A DNA stretch of 37,145 nt, taken from Vibrio variabilis. Lineage in GTDB: Bacteria; Pseudomonadota; Gammaproteobacteria; Enterobacterales; Vibrionaceae. The translations under genes were made by a program, and so were the position numbers. This document shows, piece after piece, positions 17,976-25,429 of this stretch. Under the pieces are notes generated by a model. It worked only from the letters and a program-made list of their open reading frames with translations, had not been told where the DNA came from and made no database searches. Each line of letters begins with the position of its first letter. Position 1 is the first letter of the stretch. The stretch is from the NCBI RefSeq assembly GCF_003263785.1, contig NZ_JYJK01000101.1:1-37145 (forward strand), written 5' to 3'.

Positions 17976-18593
17976 ATGGATTATCATGTTTGGTTCGCTT
18001 ACGTGGTGACAGCAATCGTGTTCAGTTTGGCGCCGGGATCGGGCACCGTTAATTCGATCAGCAATGGCTTGAGCTACGGGACGCGTAAATCTCTTGCAGC
18101 CATTGCTGGCTTGCAGATCGGGCTGGCGATTCATATTGTGCTGGTGGGTGCCGGTATTGGCGCACTTGTCGCGCAATCTGCATTGGCATTCAGTGTGATC
18201 AAGTGGGTTGGGGTGGTGTACCTCATTTGGCTTGGCATTCAAAAATGGCGAGATACAGAATCTGTATCTGCTAAAGCGGCACATGAGAGTCGCAGTGCAG
18301 GACAGCTGTTGCGCAGTGCGGTGCTGATCAACCTCACTAACCCGAAATCGATCGTGTTTTTGGTGGCGCTGTTCCCACAGTTTATCGACCCTGCAGGTGA
18401 CCAATTTCAACAGTTGATGATCCTCGGCATCACCACCGTCGCCATTGATTCGGTGGTCATGCTGGGTTACACCTCGCTCGCATCACAGATGGGGCGCTAT
18501 ATTCGTTCAGACCGAGTGATGGGGCGTATCAACAAAGTGTTTGGCTCTATGTTTGTGGGGTGCGGCGCCTTGTTGGCCGCAGCCAAATCGTAG
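17976..18593 (+). CDS. rhtB: LysE/RhtB family amino-acid exporter
   Basis: A 205-aa inner-membrane exporter with about six membrane segments. In E. coli RhtB exports homoserine, threonine and homoserine lactone. Similarity to RhtB is high along the length: the first helix ends LAPGSGTVNSISNG, then IAGLQIGLAIHIVLVGAGIG, and the conserved loop NLTNPKSIVFLVALFPQFI is present. GAGGAA lies about 7 nt before the ATG. Adjacent to divergent pldB, as in enterobacteria. Confidence 0.9.
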   Translation: MDYHVWFAYVVTAIVFSLAPGSGTVNSISNGLSYGTRKSLAAIAGLQIGLAIHIVLVGAGIGALVAQSALAFSVIKWVGVVYLIWLGIQKWRDTESVSAKAAHESRSAGQLLRSAVLINLTNPKSIVFLVALFPQFIDPAGDQFQQLMILGITTVAIDSVVMLGYTSLASQMGRYIRSDRVMGRINKVFGSMFVGCGALLAAAKS

Positions 18594-18608
18594 GCTCGCG
18601 GTTTGGAT

Positions 18609-19835
18609 ATGTACGCCACCTACGTGGCTCGTCAGCCCATTTTCAATGCACGTCGGCATACTTTGGGCTACGAGCTACTGTTTCGTGATGGTGAGCGCAA
18701 TGCGTTTCCGGCTCATGTTGAGGCTAACCGAGCGACTTATCGCCTTATTGCAGAAAATTTCCTTGCTCTCGGGGTCAACCCCACGATCTCCAATTCCCGC
18801 TGTTTCATTAACTTCCCACAACAGAGTCTAATACGCCGCTTGCCACTCATTTTGCCAAAAGAGCGAGTGGTGATTGAGATCTTGGAAACCTGCGAGCCCA
18901 ATGATGAGCTTTATGAGGCAATCAAAGAGCTATCGCGCAGCGGTTACATGATTGCGCTTGATGATTTCGTTTATAAGGAAGCGTGGGAGCGTTTTCTCCC
19001 CTTTGTACAGATCGTTAAGCTCGACATTATGTCGATGGGTGTCGAACAAGCCTGTCAATTTGTTCAACGTCAGAAAGCCAAAGGCAGTCCAAGGCACTAT
19101 TTGGCTGAACGAGTTGAAACGGAACAGGAGTTTCTACTCACCAAGCAGGCTGGATTTAAGTTCTTTCAGGGCTTTTTCTTTAGCAAGCCCATCATGGAGA
19201 AGCAGGTCTATATTAGTCCTGAGCAGCTGGTGGCTATGGAGCTGTTTCAGCAAGTGTGTGTGCCTGAAGTCGATTTTGATAAAATTGAACAGATTGTCGC
19301 CAAGGACGTCTCCTTATCCTACAAGCTACTGCAGTTTGTGAATACCATGAGTCCGCGCCTAGAGTCGGAGATCTCCTCGTTTCGCCAAGCTTTGGTCTAC
19401 CTTGGACAAGACAAGCTCAAACTGTTCGTGTCACTCACCGTGGCGTCATTTATCTCAAGCAACAAGCCTAAAGCACTGTATGAGTTATCGCTACAGCGAG
19501 CGCAATTTTGCCGCTTAATGACCAAATACCCGCCATTCAGACAATACAAAGATCAAGCCTTCATGATTGGTCTGTTCTCAATTTTGGATGCGTTGATGGA
19601 TCTCTCTCTTGAGCAACTGATTACTCAACTGCCGTTATGTGAAGAGATAAAGCGCGCTTTGCTTGAGCGTCAGGGGCCTTATGGTCGTTTATTGCTGATT
19701 GGTGAGTGTTTCGAATCTGCGGACTGGCAAGGGCTTGAGCAGCACCGAGTGCAGCTTGGTGTGTCACAAAATCAGGTGTTTGCAGCGCTGGCTGATGCAC
19801 AGCGCTGGAGCCAAAAAGTGCAAGCATTGAGTTAA
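18609..19835 (+). CDS. cdgJ: EAL-HDOD protein, c-di-GMP phosphodiesterase-like (CdgJ-type)
   Basis: A cytosolic protein with an N-terminal EAL domain (about 1-200) and a C-terminal HDOD domain (about 205-330). In V. cholerae the equivalent near rhtB/pldB, CdgJ, is reported to degrade c-di-GMP and affect motility and biofilm. EAL landmarks: YELLFR in place of EALLR, Asn in FINFP, Glu in IEILE, the Asp pair in IALDDF, Lys in VKLD, AERVE and FFQGFFFSKP. The metal/substrate positions are mostly kept, but loop 6 (DDFG-TG in active enzymes) reads DDFVYKEAW, so activity is not certain. The start is ATG 18609; an in-frame TTG at 18603 is the alternative. It begins 15 nt after rhtB and is probably cotranscribed. 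Confidence 0.82.
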   Translation: MYATYVARQPIFNARRHTLGYELLFRDGERNAFPAHVEANRATYRLIAENFLALGVNPTISNSRCFINFPQQSLIRRLPLILPKERVVIEILETCEPNDELYEAIKELSRSGYMIALDDFVYKEAWERFLPFVQIVKLDIMSMGVEQACQFVQRQKAKGSPRHYLAERVETEQEFLLTKQAGFKFFQGFFFSKPIMEKQVYISPEQLVAMELFQQVCVPEVDFDKIEQIVAKDVSLSYKLLQFVNTMSPRLESEISSFRQALVYLGQDKLKLFVSLTVASFISSNKPKALYELSLQRAQFCRLMTKYPPFRQYKDQAFMIGLFSILDALMDLSLEQLITQLPLCEEIKRALLERQGPYGRLLLIGECFESADWQGLEQHRVQLGVSQNQVFAALADAQRWSQKVQALS

Positions 19836-19852
19836 TCTTATTTCTGCTGCGC

Positions 19853-20857
19853 TTACTTCGGTAACACACTCAGCATATTTTGGTAGGCCATCTTGTCGGC
19901 AATGTGTGTCGGAAGTGCGGACAAGATAGGCGACCATACTGCCAGCGCTCCTGCCTGATATTGGAACTGTCCAACCACATCACTACCAATCATAAACCGC
20001 TCGGGATAGGCTTCAATCAGCGATAGCCAGCGGCGGTCAATTTGCCCCTGAGGCATCATAACTTCAATCAAACTCCACGATGCCAAGATATACAAGTTAT
20101 CGTGCTCGCTCAGCAAATCAGCAACGGTCTGGTACAGAAACTTCATGGTGATGGTTCTGGTTAGTGTTGTCGTCGTCCCTGCGTGCGCCCATAGAAAACG
20201 GGTGTCAGGGTGTTGACTCAGCGCTTGTTCGAGCTCTTGTAAGTAAAGCGGGTTGTCTTCTCGTTGTGACGTGATGTTGGTGTGCAGCAGCACCGGCATA
20301 TCGTGTTGCGCGGCGAGGTCATACACCTTGCTTAGTGCAGGGTGGTTAGCCCGCGGTTTTTCATCTGAGGTTAACGCTGTTAGGTGGTCATGGCGGGTGA
20401 TCACTTCGCCAATACCTTTCCAAAAACCAGGACGGTAGTTAAGCTCTCGCTCGATATGTTCTGCGGCATTCATGTCTGTGGTGTTGAAGCCACTTAAAAA
20501 TGGGTGCAGTCTGGCTTGGCTTTCGGTTGGCAATGATTCCACTTCACGTGCGATGAGCTCATCGGTGAAAGAGTAGTAATACACAGGGGTATCGTCACCA
20601 TAGACGAATCGGGGCGCTTTTGGTGCACTGGCATCCCACTTTTTCATCACGGGTAAGCCCATAACGTAAGCATGGTCGATGTTTTGCTCATCCATAGTGC
20701 TGATTAATGCGGCAGCGCCATCCGAGCGTTGGAAATAGTCAACAAGGTGTACTTCGGCGTCATTGACGCGACCTTGATAGGCAGCACTGCAGCCAGATGT
20801 GAGTATGGCAAAACACGCGAGCACTGTATTGCGTGTTGCGTTTGAGGCTAATTTCAT
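19853..20857 (-). CDS. Amidohydrolase-2-like lipoprotein
   Basis: A 334-aa predicted lipoprotein: signal MKLASNATRN..., lipobox LTSGC with Cys23. The mature part resembles metal-dependent hydrolases of the amidohydrolase-2 TIM barrel: VHLVDY near the N-terminus, GIGEV, LLHTN, LWAHAG and MIGSDVV at the expected strand ends. The N-terminal HxH metal motif of classical members is not obvious (a single His in DAEVHLVDY), so metal binding may differ. An envelope location is unusual for this fold. No neighbouring gene suggests a substrate. Convergent with the EAL-HDOD gene, 17 nt apart. Confidence 0.75.
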   Translation of the reverse strand: MKLASNATRNTVLACFAILTSGCSAAYQGRVNDAEVHLVDYFQRSDGAAALISTMDEQNIDHAYVMGLPVMKKWDASAPKAPRFVYGDDTPVYYYSFTDELIAREVESLPTESQARLHPFLSGFNTTDMNAAEHIERELNYRPGFWKGIGEVITRHDHLTALTSDEKPRANHPALSKVYDLAAQHDMPVLLHTNITSQREDNPLYLQELEQALSQHPDTRFLWAHAGTTTTLTRTITMKFLYQTVADLLSEHDNLYILASWSLIEVMMPQGQIDRRWLSLIEAYPERFMIGSDVVGQFQYQAGALAVWSPILSALPTHIADKMAYQNMLSVLPK

Positions 20858-20953
20858 GATTGACGTCCCTGTGATTTAGCTTTGCTAAAACTATCACGGC
20901 TAACGCTATCACGACAGCTAAGTAACCAAAATCTAAGCGGTTTGCTGTTCTTA

Positions 20954-21274
20954 CTAACGCTTAAGAGCGAAGTGTAAGAATTTATCACCTTGATAGGTCA
21001 GCACCCCTTTGTCACCAGGGTTGAGGTGGTGATAATAGTGAACGCCGATCTGAAACTCTCGCTTGGGCCCAAACGTGCCTTTTTGAATATAGATCCAATA
21101 TTCGTCTTCTTGTGTGGGATCTTCTGTCTCAACCACCTGCTTATCGAGAATAGTGACCGCGGCTTTTCGCTCCGGTGCATCGACACCAAACGTGTGCTTT
21201 CGTTGAACAAAAACAAAGAGATAGCCGGCGACGCCAATCAGTAGCACCACCGCTAGAATGAGAGAGATAGGCAT
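20954..21274 (-). CDS. DUF2500 protein (YhhM-like)
   Basis: A 106-aa protein with one N-terminal membrane segment (MPISLILAVVLLIGVAGYLF) and a soluble beta-rich part, including EYWIYIQKGTFGPKREF and GDKGVLTYQGDKFLHF. This is the DUF2500 family, YhhM in E. coli, where it lies next to yhhL, rsmD and yhhN. I chose ATG 21274 because GAGG precedes it at good spacing and the peptide then begins with the membrane segment; the frame also runs upstream to 21316. Function unknown. Confidence 0.82.
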   Translation of the reverse strand: MPISLILAVVLLIGVAGYLFVFVQRKHTFGVDAPERKAAVTILDKQVVETEDPTQEDEYWIYIQKGTFGPKREFQIGVHYYHHLNPGDKGVLTYQGDKFLHFALKR

Positions 21275-21532
21275 ACAAACCTCGTATATTCCAATGCGCT
21301 GGAAGTAAGATCGCATAAAAACCGCAGAAAATAAGCTGTCATCGTGTGTTTTGCCGAGAATTTTAGGCTCATATCACACAAAAGGCAGTGGAATTAGGGT
21401 TAAATCTTTACTTGAATTTACCTAACAATTGTCGAATTCTTAATACAGATGGTTAACAATGGAGTGAACCGAAAGTAAAGACATGAGCCAGCACGGCTTT
21501 TTTACATTTCGCTGGTGTTGGGAGGGATGGAT
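21275..21532. other. Divergent intergenic region, no gene seen
   Basis: AT-rich gap between the yhhM-like gene and the DUF4145-like gene, presumably holding both promoters. I see no confident -35/-10 pair. A small AGCC/GGCT hairpin with a T run at 21486-21503 is too short to call. Confidence 0.4.
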
Positions 21533-21903
21533 ATGTCTGATATAGAAAGTGTGGTTTTACGCACAAGACGTTTGGAAAAATTGCTTAGGCAGCAATATCG
21601 AGCGGATGGCAAAGGGCTGCATCAGCTAGTGACGAGCTGTGAAGAGCGTCTGCCTCATGACGTGGTTAGCAAGTTGCGTTATATCGCCACCATTCGCAAT
21701 AAAATCGTTCATGAGGACGATTTTGAATTGGACGACAAGTCTGGTTTTTTACGTGCATGCGATGAGTGTGAGCAAGAACTCACACCACGCAGTAGCCGTT
21801 TTATCTGGCGCACAGCGATGTGGCTGATGGCTTGATCACCTTAATTGCGATGGGCTTTTATTACGTGCACTGGGAGAAAGTGCTGCACATTCTCGCCAAA
21901 TAA
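21533..21903 (+). CDS. Small DUF4145-like protein with C-terminal membrane segment (frame broken near 21830)
   Basis: The N-terminal 85 residues resemble DUF4145/HEPN-like helical proteins: LEKLLRQQYRADGKGL, then LRYIATIRNKIVHEDDF, where the RNKIVHE motif recalls the RxxxxH-type motif of HEPN proteins (here R-N-K-I-V-H). Read directly it stops after MWLMA at 21835. One extra G in the GG near 21829-21830 gives MWLMGLITLIAMGFYYVHW and a stop at 21903, adding a membrane segment. Restored length is 123 aa. The start ATG 21533 has GGAGGG 6 nt upstream; an ATG at 21527 is too close to it. Followed by a strong terminator. Function unknown. Confidence 0.65.
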
Positions 21904-21968
21904 TCGTATGGGGTAGTCGATGGACGCTTAAGCGAGCGGCTAGCCTGGCCATTCATCAAACAGAAACG

Positions 21969-21998
21969 AAAAAGGGACGCTGAAAGCGTCCCTTTTTT
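21969..21998. terminator. Bidirectional terminator
   Basis: Stem AAAAAGGGACGC / GCGTCCCTTTTT with a TGAAA loop and T runs on both strands. It serves the DUF4145-like gene and, on the minus strand, the 26-codon ORF that ends at 22026. Confidence 0.92.
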
Positions 21999-22025
21999 GA
22001 TCTTGCGGCTTTGACTCAGTCAATA

Positions 22026-22106
22026 CTAGTAAAGCATCGGCAGTGTCATTAGCCCTACTACTACGGCTATCATCACTAGACCTTGCTTCTGAGAAGATGA
22101 AATCAT
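22026..22106 (-). CDS. Candidate 26-aa single-span membrane microprotein
   Basis: The ATG at 22106 is preceded by AAAGGAG with 7-nt spacing, a near-ideal Shine-Dalgarno. The product starts MISSSQKQG and continues as an uninterrupted hydrophobic stretch of about 17 residues (LVMIAVVVGLMTLPMLY) to the stop, the form of a one-helix membrane peptide. A promoter-like pair lies upstream (22144-22173) and a bidirectional terminator lies 28 nt beyond the stop, so the unit could be a monocistronic mRNA of about 170 nt. I do not recognise the family. Alternative: the leader of a small RNA with a chance ORF. Confidence 0.6.
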   Translation of the reverse strand: MISSSQKQGLVMIAVVVGLMTLPMLY

Positions 22107-22143
22107 AACACTGCTCCTTTCAATAATTCTGTCGTTGGAAATA

Positions 22144-22173
22144 AGAATAGCACTGTTTTTGGCTTTTAGGCAA
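22144..22173 (-). promoter_or_regulatory. Sigma-70-like promoter for the 26-codon ORF
   Basis: On the minus strand TTGCCT and TATTCT are separated by 18 nt, with an extended -10 (TGC before TATTCT). The predicted start leaves a leader of about 30 nt before the ATG at 22106. Confidence 0.5.
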
Positions 22174-22284
22174 TAATATTCTTTGATTCTTTCCATTTTA
22201 TGACGTTTTCTAACGTTAATTTGATCTTAATGCCACAAAGAAACAGTGTATTTATTTTGTGTTAATTTTGTCCGCATGACGTTT

Positions 22285-22300
22285 TGTGATATATATCATA
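22285..22300. promoter_or_regulatory. CRP-like palindromic site
   Basis: TGTGA-TATATA-TCATA matches the CRP consensus at nine of ten arm positions, and its core TGATATATATCA (22287-22298) is a perfect 12-bp palindrome. It lies 38 nt before the candidate ORF at 22339. Confidence 0.45.
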
Positions 22301-22338
22301 AGTAAGATGTTGTTTTTATTGGATTAAATTGTGTTTAC

Positions 22339-22515
22339 ATGTTGCTCAATAAACCAAGGTATACTTTTGGGGCTTTGGTGTTGTCACTGGTCTCTGTGGG
22401 GTTTGTTGTGATGTTCGGGCTAGGGTTTTTCGCCGCAGCTATCTTGAGGGGTGAGAAATTGGTCTGGGTTTTCTTGCTCAGTGATAGAAAATCGTTTTTT
22501 TTGTTAGGTTATTAG
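22339..22515 (+). CDS. Candidate 58-aa hydrophobic small protein
   Basis: An ATG-initiated frame of 58 codons in the otherwise empty 22.1-22.8 kb interval. The product starts MLLNKPRYTFG, then has two hydrophobic stretches (about residues 11-35 and 41-47) split by a basic turn (LRGEK), and ends DRKSFFLLGY. No good Shine-Dalgarno precedes the ATG, which is the main argument against it. The CRP-like palindrome upstream is the main argument for. Family not recognised. Confidence 0.35.
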   Translation: MLLNKPRYTFGALVLSLVSVGFVVMFGLGFFAAAILRGEKLVWVFLLSDRKSFFLLGY

Positions 22516-22841
22516 AAAGTTAACGTTTCTTCTTGTCGATTATTTTTAGATTAATACTGTTTTAAAACAGTTGCTTATAGATATGCCAAGGCGCAAGTAT
22601 GAAAGAAATATGTTGCCATGATCAAGTAGAGCAGAAGAAATAGAAGCTCTATTGGTCAACGGCAAGGTAAACGTTTGCTTTTTAAGTTCATGCTTTTGTC
22701 AGTAACAAGGCCCATAAAGGCGTGAAATTTGCCAATGTCAAAACGAGAATGGTTTAGTTTAAGACAAGTCCAACTTTTACCCCTTACCACTGGACAGGAT
22801 AAGTGAGCTTCATACACTGGGAGCGATAATAAGAACTGGGT
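22516..22841. other. Gene-poor interval with a 16-bp palindrome
   Basis: No convincing coding frame. It contains the perfect palindrome ACTGTTTTAAAACAGT (22556-22571) and a 6-bp dyad TAGAGC/GCTCTA (22627-22651). The right part is presumably the yhhN leader. Confidence 0.45.
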
Positions 22842-22847
22842 ATGTGT

Positions 22848-23476
22848 ATGTGGAGTTGGCTGGCAGTCGCGCTTTCGGGCTTGCTGTATATTTTTGCGGA
22901 TGAAAAAGGGGACAAGGTCAGAAAGGTGCTGTTCAGTTTGCTGACGCATGCACTGTTGGCCACAATGATCTTGGCCATTGACCATTTGCAGTCCTATCAA
23001 ATGTGGATGTTGCTCGGGCTTGGGGTGTTCGCGGTGAGCGACGCGATAGCGCAGTGGCAACAGCATACTAAATTGAGCTTTGTGGGCTTTATTATTGCTC
23101 AGCTGGTTTATAGTTGGGGATGTGGGCGTCGTGGACAGTCAGTTTGTGCTCTGGTTGCCTGCACTGCTGCTGTGTATTGCTATCGTGACGTTTTTGCTAC
23201 TTTTACCGCGTTTGGACTCATTTTTAATGCCTGTGGCATTCATGGGGCTATCTTTAGTGCACTTGCTTTGTGCTGCAGGAGAGGCGTGGCTCGTCGCCGG
23301 AACATCATCATCCACCTAGCTTTGCCGGGGCGCTGGTATTGATGCTATCTGCACTGCTTTTGGCACTCGACCAGTATCACTTTCAATCTAGGCGAGCTCG
23401 TTATGCGGTATCTGGCAGTTACTATGCCGCGCAAAGTTTGCTGGTCGCTTCTGCTTTGTCCTTCGCGGTGCAGTAA
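22848..23476 (+). CDS. yhhN: YhhN family (TMEM86-like) membrane protein, frame broken at about 23120, 23130 and 23317
   Basis: A multi-pass inner-membrane protein of the YhhN family, which includes the lysoplasmalogenase TMEM86. It reads MWSWLAVALSGLLYIFADEK, then LGVFAVSDAIAQW, with the acidic residues conserved in the family. Three frames are needed. After QLVYSWG two single-base losses (in the GGGG at 23117-23120 and near 23130) lead to VDSQFVLWLPALLL. After TSSST two more (TT and CC near 23315-23320) lead to LAFAGALVLMLSALLLALD. Restored length is about 210 aa, normal for the family. An ATG at 22842 is the alternative start. Either a badly read gene or a real pseudogene; the homopolymer pattern favours the former. 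Confidence 0.75.
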
Positions 23477-23575
23477 CCGTCCTTATGTTTAAGCCAGCGC
23501 CTTTGCGATAGATCATCGTGATGGGCAATAAACTGGGCTAGCATGGCGATCTGAACATTTAGTAAGGTATTCATC

Positions 23576-23815
23576 ATGACAGCATCTGACATTCACGCTC
23601 ATAAAGTTCTTAACCTGTTGCGCGAGCAGCCGATGAGCCGAACGCAACTTGAGCAAACCGTTATTGAACAGTTTGGCGCCAATGCCACTTTTCGCACTTG
23701 CAGTCGCGATGGTTTTGACCTTGACTCATTGCTAGCATTTTTTGTCGAAAAGCAAAAAGTGATTGAGAATGATGGACTGTGGAGCCTAAACATCGAGCGA
23801 GTCTGTTCTCACTAA
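23576..23815 (+). CDS. yecH: YecH family (DUF2492) small metal-binding-like protein
   Basis: A 79-aa protein resembling E. coli YecH: IHAHKVLNLL at the start, FGANATFRTCSRDGFDLDSLLAFF in the middle and a C-terminal VCSH. The conserved His (HAH), the Cys of FRTCS and the terminal C-x-H suggest a metal site, which is why the family is annotated as metal-binding; this is not shown here. It starts at ATG 23576 after AAGG and ends 53 nt before yhgN. Confidence 0.85.
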   Translation: MTASDIHAHKVLNLLREQPMSRTQLEQTVIEQFGANATFRTCSRDGFDLDSLLAFFVEKQKVIENDGLWSLNIERVCSH

Positions 23816-23824
23816 ACGATAAAT

Positions 23825-23861
23825 AGCCTGCTATACTCCCAGAAAATTTCGTTAGCAGGCT
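23825..23861 (+). repeat. Inverted repeat in the yhgN leader
   Basis: Perfect 9-bp arms AGCCTGCTA / TAGCAGGCT with a 19-nt spacer. The left arm overlaps a -10-like TATACT (23832-23837) and the right arm contains the only AGG that could serve as Shine-Dalgarno for yhgN. It may be an end-of-yecH hairpin or a translational control element. Confidence 0.45.
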
Positions 23862-23868
23862 GTAATCC

Positions 23869-24453
23869 ATGGATATTCTTTCAGCGGCGACCATGTTATT
23901 CCTCATCATGGATCCGCTTGGCAACCTTCCCATCATTCTTTCCATACTCAAACACATCGATCCTGAGCGTCGTCGCAAGATATTGGTACGCGAACTGTGC
24001 TTTGCTTTGCTCATTCTGCTGCTGTTCCTTTTTGCAGGCAAAGGCATACTTAGCTTCTTACACGTTGAGCCGGAAACGCTGAGTATTTCGGGCGGTATTA
24101 TCTTGTTTATCATTGCGATTAGGATGATTTTCCCACAGGCGGGCAGTGTGACGGGTTTAGCCGCAGGTGAAGAGCCATTTATTGTCCCTATGGCGATCCC
24201 TATGATTGCTGGGCCATCTGTGATTGCGTCCGTTTTACTGCTTTCAACGCAAAATCCAGACAGTTTGGTTGAGCTGTCTGCGGCGGTGTTGATTGCTTGG
24301 GGCGCGACGTTCTTCATTTTGATGTTCTATAATTTCTTCCACAAACTGTTGGGAGAAAGGGGATTGAAAGCGGTCGAGCGCTTGATGGGCCTATTACTCG
24401 TGATGATTTCGACCCAAATGTTCCTAAATGGTGTGAAAAGCTACATGGGTTAA
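23869..24453 (+). CDS. yhgN: YhgN, MarC family membrane protein
   Basis: A 194-aa inner-membrane protein with about six hydrophobic segments, very similar to E. coli YhgN: LFLIMDPLGNLPIILSILKH, the cytoplasmic ERRRKILVREL, SISGGIILFIIAIRMIFP, GEEPFIVPMAIPMIAGP and AVERLMGLLLVMISTQMFL. The MarC family was once linked to multiple antibiotic resistance, a link not upheld for MarC; the substrate is unknown. It starts 53 nt after yecH and ends before a strong terminator. Confidence 0.93.
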   Translation: MDILSAATMLFLIMDPLGNLPIILSILKHIDPERRRKILVRELCFALLILLLFLFAGKGILSFLHVEPETLSISGGIILFIIAIRMIFPQAGSVTGLAAGEEPFIVPMAIPMIAGPSVIASVLLLSTQNPDSLVELSAAVLIAWGATFFILMFYNFFHKLLGERGLKAVERLMGLLLVMISTQMFLNGVKSYMG

Positions 24454-24471
24454 TCGTGACACGTAAATAAC

Positions 24472-24501
24472 AAAAAAGAGCCGCATTCGCGGCTCTTTTT
24501 T
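24472..24501. terminator. Bidirectional terminator between yhgN and yhhL
   Basis: Perfect 13-bp stem AAAAAAGAGCCGC / GCGGCTCTTTTTT with an ATTC loop; A and T runs on both sides serve both convergent transcripts. Confidence 0.94.
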
Positions 24502-24522
24502 ATAGCTTGTTTGAGAAGGGGT

Positions 24523-24831
24523 CTACTTCTGCTCCTGGCTTTCGTCATCTTGCTCAGGCGCCGGTCCCATCATGTACTTTTGGCGGATATCCAGCAGAGC
24601 GAAAATACCAAACGCCAGTATTGAGTACTTCTCCCAAGTGCCGAGTTTGAGCTTGTCGCCGAACGCACCAATGAAAATTGCCATTTGAATACCGTGCATC
24701 ATAAATAGGAATGCAGTCATGATGTACAGCGCGATCGCGCCCTTACCTGGAAATGGGTGGAAGATGTTTAAGATCAACACAAACCAAACAAATCCAAAGG
24801 CGATTTTTGCTAGCATTAATAGCGCTTTCAT
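24523..24831 (-). CDS. DUF1145 membrane protein (YhhL-like)
   Basis: A 102-aa protein with about three hydrophobic segments (residues 5-22, 32-56 and 67-82) and an acidic Gln/Glu-rich tail. It matches DUF1145, YhhL in E. coli. Its ATG overlaps the rsmD stop (ATGA), so the two are translationally coupled, as in enterobacteria. Function unknown. Confidence 0.88.
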   Translation of the reverse strand: MKALLMLAKIAFGFVWFVLILNIFHPFPGKGAIALYIMTAFLFMMHGIQMAIFIGAFGDKLKLGTWEKYSILAFGIFALLDIRQKYMMGPAPEQDDESQEQK

Positions 24832-25429
24832 TGTGATTCCCTCTCAAATAATCGGTAGCTAACCTGACCCGCTGTTTTTTCTTTTAGGAGATCCCAGTGC
24901 TCTGGGATAGCGTCAAGCTGCAGTTCTTTTTCCGTTTCAATATAGATTAACGCATTGTCAGCGAGCCAGCCATTGCTCTCTAGACGTTCTATGACATCCG
25001 GTAGTAACCCTTTGCGAAAAGGCGGATCGATAAACACCAAATCTTGCGGTTGCCCAGCTTGAGACAAGAAACTCAGTGCATCACCGTGATGAGCTTTGAT
25101 GTTGTCTGCTTTGACCAGTGCGATATTACTGACAATTTGCTTGTAGGCTTTGTCATTAAGCTCGATCATAGTGACCTGTTCGGCCTGTCTCGATGCGGCT
25201 TCAAAACCTAGACCGCCGGAACCTGCGAACAGATCGAGCACCTTGGCGTGCGGAACATCTTGAGCTAGCAGTTAAATACCGTCTCTTTAACGCGATCGGT
25301 GGTGGGTCTGAGCCCTTCTGCATCGTGCACAGGGAGCTTGCGACCACGCCAAAGTCCGCTGATGATGCGAACACTGCCCATCTGGCTCGATGGTTTTTGT
25401 GATGGAGTTTGCTTGCGACGTCTAACCAT
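24828..25429 (-). CDS. rsmD: 16S rRNA (guanine966-N2)-methyltransferase (frame broken near 25269)
   Basis: RsmD methylates G966 of 16S rRNA on the assembled small subunit. Visible motifs are VRIISGLWRGRKLPV, GLRPTTDRVKETVFN, the SAM-binding LDLFAGSGGLGFEA and the catalytic FIDPPFRKG (D/NPPF type). The frame breaks after VFN: one extra coding-strand G gives FNWLAQDVPHAKVLDLF and restores a 200-aa protein. I chose ATG 25429; an in-frame TTG at 25447 is possible. Divergent from ftsY and coupled to yhhL, the conserved enterobacterial arrangement. Confidence 0.93.

Noticed and set aside
21486..21503. Mini-terminator AGCC/GGCT plus T run before the DUF4145-like gene
   Set aside because: The stem is only 4 bp and would be unstable.
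22556..22571. The palindrome as a LexA (SOS) box
   Set aside because: The arms are CTG-N8-CAG; the two genuine boxes before lexA in this window have CTG-N10-CAG.
22600..22644. A 14-codon ORF (MKEICCHDQVEQKK)
   Set aside because: No good ribosome-binding site, no hydrophobic or motif content, and short enough to be chance.
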